In this document: in pieces, positions 13,761-13,875 of the stretch
Layout of the letters: every line of letters starts with the position of its first letter
Numbering within the stretch: position 1 is the first letter of the stretch
Source: Caldifarciminota bacterium
Lineage (GTDB): Bacteria; Hydrothermota; Hydrothermia; B15-G9; WFZT01
Direction of reading: 5' to 3'
Assembly: GCA_026986235.1 (NCBI GenBank)
Contig: JALSOY010000097.1
Coordinates: 1-13,875, forward strand
Length of the DNA stretch: 13,875 bases
Notes under the pieces: generated by a model
Database searches by the model: none
Told to the model about the DNA's origin: nothing
The model's input: the letters and a program-made list of their open reading frames with translations, nothing else
Program-made: the position numbers and the translations under genes

Positions 13761-13875
13761 GACTTTATAAACAGACATCACTGCACAGGTGGATAAGAGG
13801 TCTGGTGGGATTTGTAATCCTCGTTCTGGGAGTGAATATCTTAAAGCAGCCCTGGCACACGGCTCTGACTGTAAT
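13757..13875 (+). CDS. Start of a small membrane protein, unrecognised (truncated by window end)
   Basis: The ATG overlaps the synthetase stop codon (ATGA) and the frame stays open for 39 codons to the window edge. The protein begins MRLYKQTSLHRWIRG, a basic, probably cytoplasmic stretch. A hydrophobic helix follows (LVGFVILVLGVNIL), then a short QPWH loop and the start of another hydrophobic stretch. A YgaP-like (DUF2892) membrane protein has a similar opening, but this is a weak guess from 39 residues. Confidence 0.6.
   Translation, partial: MRLYKQTSLHRWIRGLVGFVILVLGVNILKQPWHTALTV

Overview
The window is ordinary protein-coding bacterial DNA with a dense operon layout. The organism is diderm (Gram-negative type): one operon encodes a TolC-type outer-membrane channel with its periplasmic adaptor. 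Arginine is often encoded by AGG/AGA and many genes overlap by 4 bp, which would fit a compact, possibly thermophilic lineage. I cannot name a phylum from sequence alone. I see no tRNA, rRNA, CRISPR array, transposase or phage gene.

Layout. (1) 1-1891 (+): end of a GltS-type Na+/glutamate symporter, a TauE/SafE-family permease and a FabG-like short-chain dehydrogenase (SDR), separated by 1 and 3 nt. (2) 1892-2385: non-coding, filled with a cluster of C5/G5 palindromic repeats. The last repeat looks like a terminator and is followed by a near-consensus promoter carrying two candidate ARG boxes. (3) 2386-4168 (+): argR, a four-helix membrane protein of unknown function and a MidA/NDUFAF7-family methyltransferase, all overlapping. 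(4) 4223-6291 (+): a DUF401 membrane protein and an EamA-family exporter, with their own promoter next to a small palindrome. (5) 6284-11889 (-): a six-gene operon. In transcription order it encodes a MacB-type permease, a Yip1-domain membrane protein, a TolC-like outer-membrane factor, a MacA-like adaptor, a LolD/MacB-type ATPase and an SDR-fold protein lacking the catalytic triad. (6) 11890-12152: divergent intergenic region with palindromes. (7) 12153-13875 (+): a fatty-acyl-CoA synthetase and the start of a membrane protein that overlaps its stop codon.

The most coherent system is the minus-strand operon. Its inner-membrane part (Yip1 protein, adaptor, separate ATPase, separate permease) has the same composition as the YknWXYZ exporter of Bacillus subtilis. 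Here an outer-membrane channel is added, plus an apparently non-catalytic SDR. The promoter sites are also notable: two operons (DUF401 and the exporter) have a -10 box 6-8 nt before the ATG and no Shine-Dalgarno sequence, which suggests leaderless mRNAs. Small palindromes lie at or near three promoters.
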